Shown: positions 14,223 to 14,975 of the stretch, one piece after another
How the letters are laid out: every line of letters starts with the position of its first letter
Position numbering within the stretch: position 1 is the first letter of the stretch
Source: an uncultured Rhodoferax sp.
GTDB taxonomy: Bacteria; Pseudomonadota; Gammaproteobacteria; Burkholderiales; Burkholderiaceae_C
Assembly: GCA_936943465.1 (NCBI GenBank)
Contig: CAKZJN010000326.1
Location: 1 to 14,975, forward strand
Direction: 5' to 3'
Length of the DNA: 14,975 nucleotides
Notes under the pieces: model-generated
The model's input: the letters and a program-made list of their open reading frames with translations, nothing else
Databases searched by the model: none
What the model was told of the DNA's origin: nothing
Position numbers and translations under genes: made by a program

Positions 14223-14238
14223 CGCCAGGGGTCTGGCG
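14223..14238. repeat. Short inverted repeat upstream of the PAS hybrid kinase
   Basis: CGCCAG (14223-14228) and CTGGCG (14233-14238) form a perfect 6-base-pair stem with a 4-base loop. It lies in the 85-base gap between the cytochrome c stop and the kinase ATG. No T-run follows on either strand, so it is not a normal terminator. It could fold in the kinase leader or end the cytochrome transcript. Confidence 0.3.
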
Positions 14239-14291
14239 GCAAACCGTGGCGGGCGGGGAGGAGGTGGTGCAGGGCATCGGTTGGGCTTGGA

Positions 14292-14975
14292 TCAGCGTAG
14301 CTTATTTATATCAAACTCACTCACCGCGGAAGCCTGATTGCCCCAGGCACCGCGCACGTAGGTTAGCAGCGCGGCCATGTCGGCATCACCCAGAGCGAGC
14401 TTGAAGGGCGGCATGCCGTAGGGCCTGGGATTGCCGGCGGTGGATGCGGAAAATCCGCCCTGCAAAACCGTCAGGATCAGGTTGTTGGTCTGGCCCTGCA
14501 ACACCGCGCGGTTGCCGGCCAGCGCCGGGTAGGCACCGGCGTGGCCTTCGCCCTGCAAGCCGTGGCACTCGGCGCAGTGCTGTTCATACAGCGCAGCACC
14601 AGCTTGCGGCAGTGCGCTGGCGTCGGCCTTTTGGGCAGTTGCCACAGGCGTCTGTGGCAAGGTGCTCAGGTGCGCAGCCATGGCCCGGGCGTCTGCTTCC
14701 TGCAGGTACTGGGTGCCGTGCTGCACCACCTCGGCCATCGGGCCGCTGGCGTTACCCCGCGCGCTAATGCCGGTTTTCAACAACGCCACCACCTCGTCGG
14801 GTGACCATGCGGCCACCGATGCACCGGCCGCATCTCCCAGGGAGGGGGCGTACCAGCGGCTTCCCGGCAACACGTTGCCGGTGGGCCGACTGCTGCGAGC
14901 GCCCAGCGCATTGCGGGCGCTGTGGCATTCCATGCAGTGGCCCAGGCCGTCGACCAGATAGGCACCACGTTCTGC
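14292..14975 (-). CDS. Multiheme cytochrome c, alcohol-dehydrogenase type, 5' part outside the window
   Basis: The reading frame is open to the right edge, giving 227 visible C-terminal residues. Two CXXCH haem sites are present: CMECH at visible residues 14-18, preceded by ERGAYLVDGLGH, and CAECH at 134-138. Candidate axial methionines are in GPMAEVV (Met80) and YGMPPF (Met188). The arrangement 'GAYLV..LGHC..CH' ... 'GPMAEVV' ... 'YP.LAGN' ... 'YVRGAWGN' is that of the second and third haem domains of the triheme cytochrome c subunits that accept electrons from membrane-bound alcohol, aldehyde or gluconate dehydrogenases in the periplasm. A first haem domain and a signal peptide should lie beyond the window. 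The dehydrogenase partner is not visible, so the substrate is unknown. The gene ends 85 bases before the sensor kinase in the same orientation, so read-through into the operon is possible. Confidence 0.92.
   Translation of the reverse strand, partial: AERGAYLVDGLGHCMECHSARNALGARSSRPTGNVLPGSRWYAPSLGDAAGASVAAWSPDEVVALLKTGISARGNASGPMAEVVQHGTQYLQEADARAMAAHLSTLPQTPVATAQKADASALPQAGAALYEQHCAECHGLQGEGHAGAYPALAGNRAVLQGQTNNLILTVLQGGFSASTAGNPRPYGMPPFKLALGDADMAALLTYVRGAWGNQASAVSEFDINKLR

Overview
The window looks like chromosomal DNA from a betaproteobacterium of the order Burkholderiales, most likely family Comamonadaceae (a Rhodoferax/Polaromonas-like organism). The grounds are high G+C composition by eye, dense packing, a TRAP transporter, a triheme alcohol-dehydrogenase-type cytochrome c, and a TrpS with a long C-terminal extension. 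The genus is an inference from gene style, not from a database match. I see no rRNA, tRNA, CRISPR array, insertion sequence or prophage gene. Twelve protein-coding genes cover almost everything, and the longest non-coding stretch is about 249 bases.

Layout. At the left edge, on the plus strand, is the 3' part of a TRAP transporter large permease (1-918), followed by a small exported protein of unknown function (970-1608). Converging on it with a 6-base gap is a 1057-residue membrane hybrid histidine kinase with two receiver domains and an HPt domain (minus strand, 4788-1615). A 249-base gap with one clear inverted repeat separates this from trpS (minus, 6333-5038), which lies directly behind a site-2-protease-family membrane peptidase (minus, 7021-6353). 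Then come three signalling genes: an HDOD protein (minus, 7924-7097) and, divergent from it, a small SpoIIAA/STAS-like protein and a PAS-PAS-GGDEF diguanylate cyclase (plus, 8073-9908). The cyclase converges on a tight minus-strand operon read from right to left: a soluble PAS hybrid histidine kinase (14206-12059), rluA, trpH/rnm and yciO (down to 9912). The kinase stop and the rluA start share one base. At the right edge, on the minus strand, is the 3' part of a multiheme cytochrome c (14975-14292).

How it fits together. Two themes alternate. The housekeeping genes concern RNA and translation: RluA pseudouridylates rRNA and tRNA, TrpH/RNase AM trims rRNA 5' ends, YciO is a relative of threonylcarbamoyl-AMP synthase, and TrpS charges tRNA-Trp. 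The signalling genes are two hybrid kinases without an adjacent DNA-binding response regulator, a diguanylate cyclase with an intact GGDEF motif and I-site, an HDOD protein and a STAS-like protein. The three-gene signalling block at 7097-9908 sits between yciO and the peptidase-trpS pair, which as I recall are often neighbours in related bacteria, so it may be a lineage-specific insertion. The most unusual observations are the YegP/DUF1508-like module at the end of TrpS, the translational coupling of a sensor kinase to an RNA-modification operon, the HDOD/STAS-like/GGDEF group, and the unassigned helical tail of the large hybrid kinase. I found nothing that clearly amounts to a new defence or mobile system.
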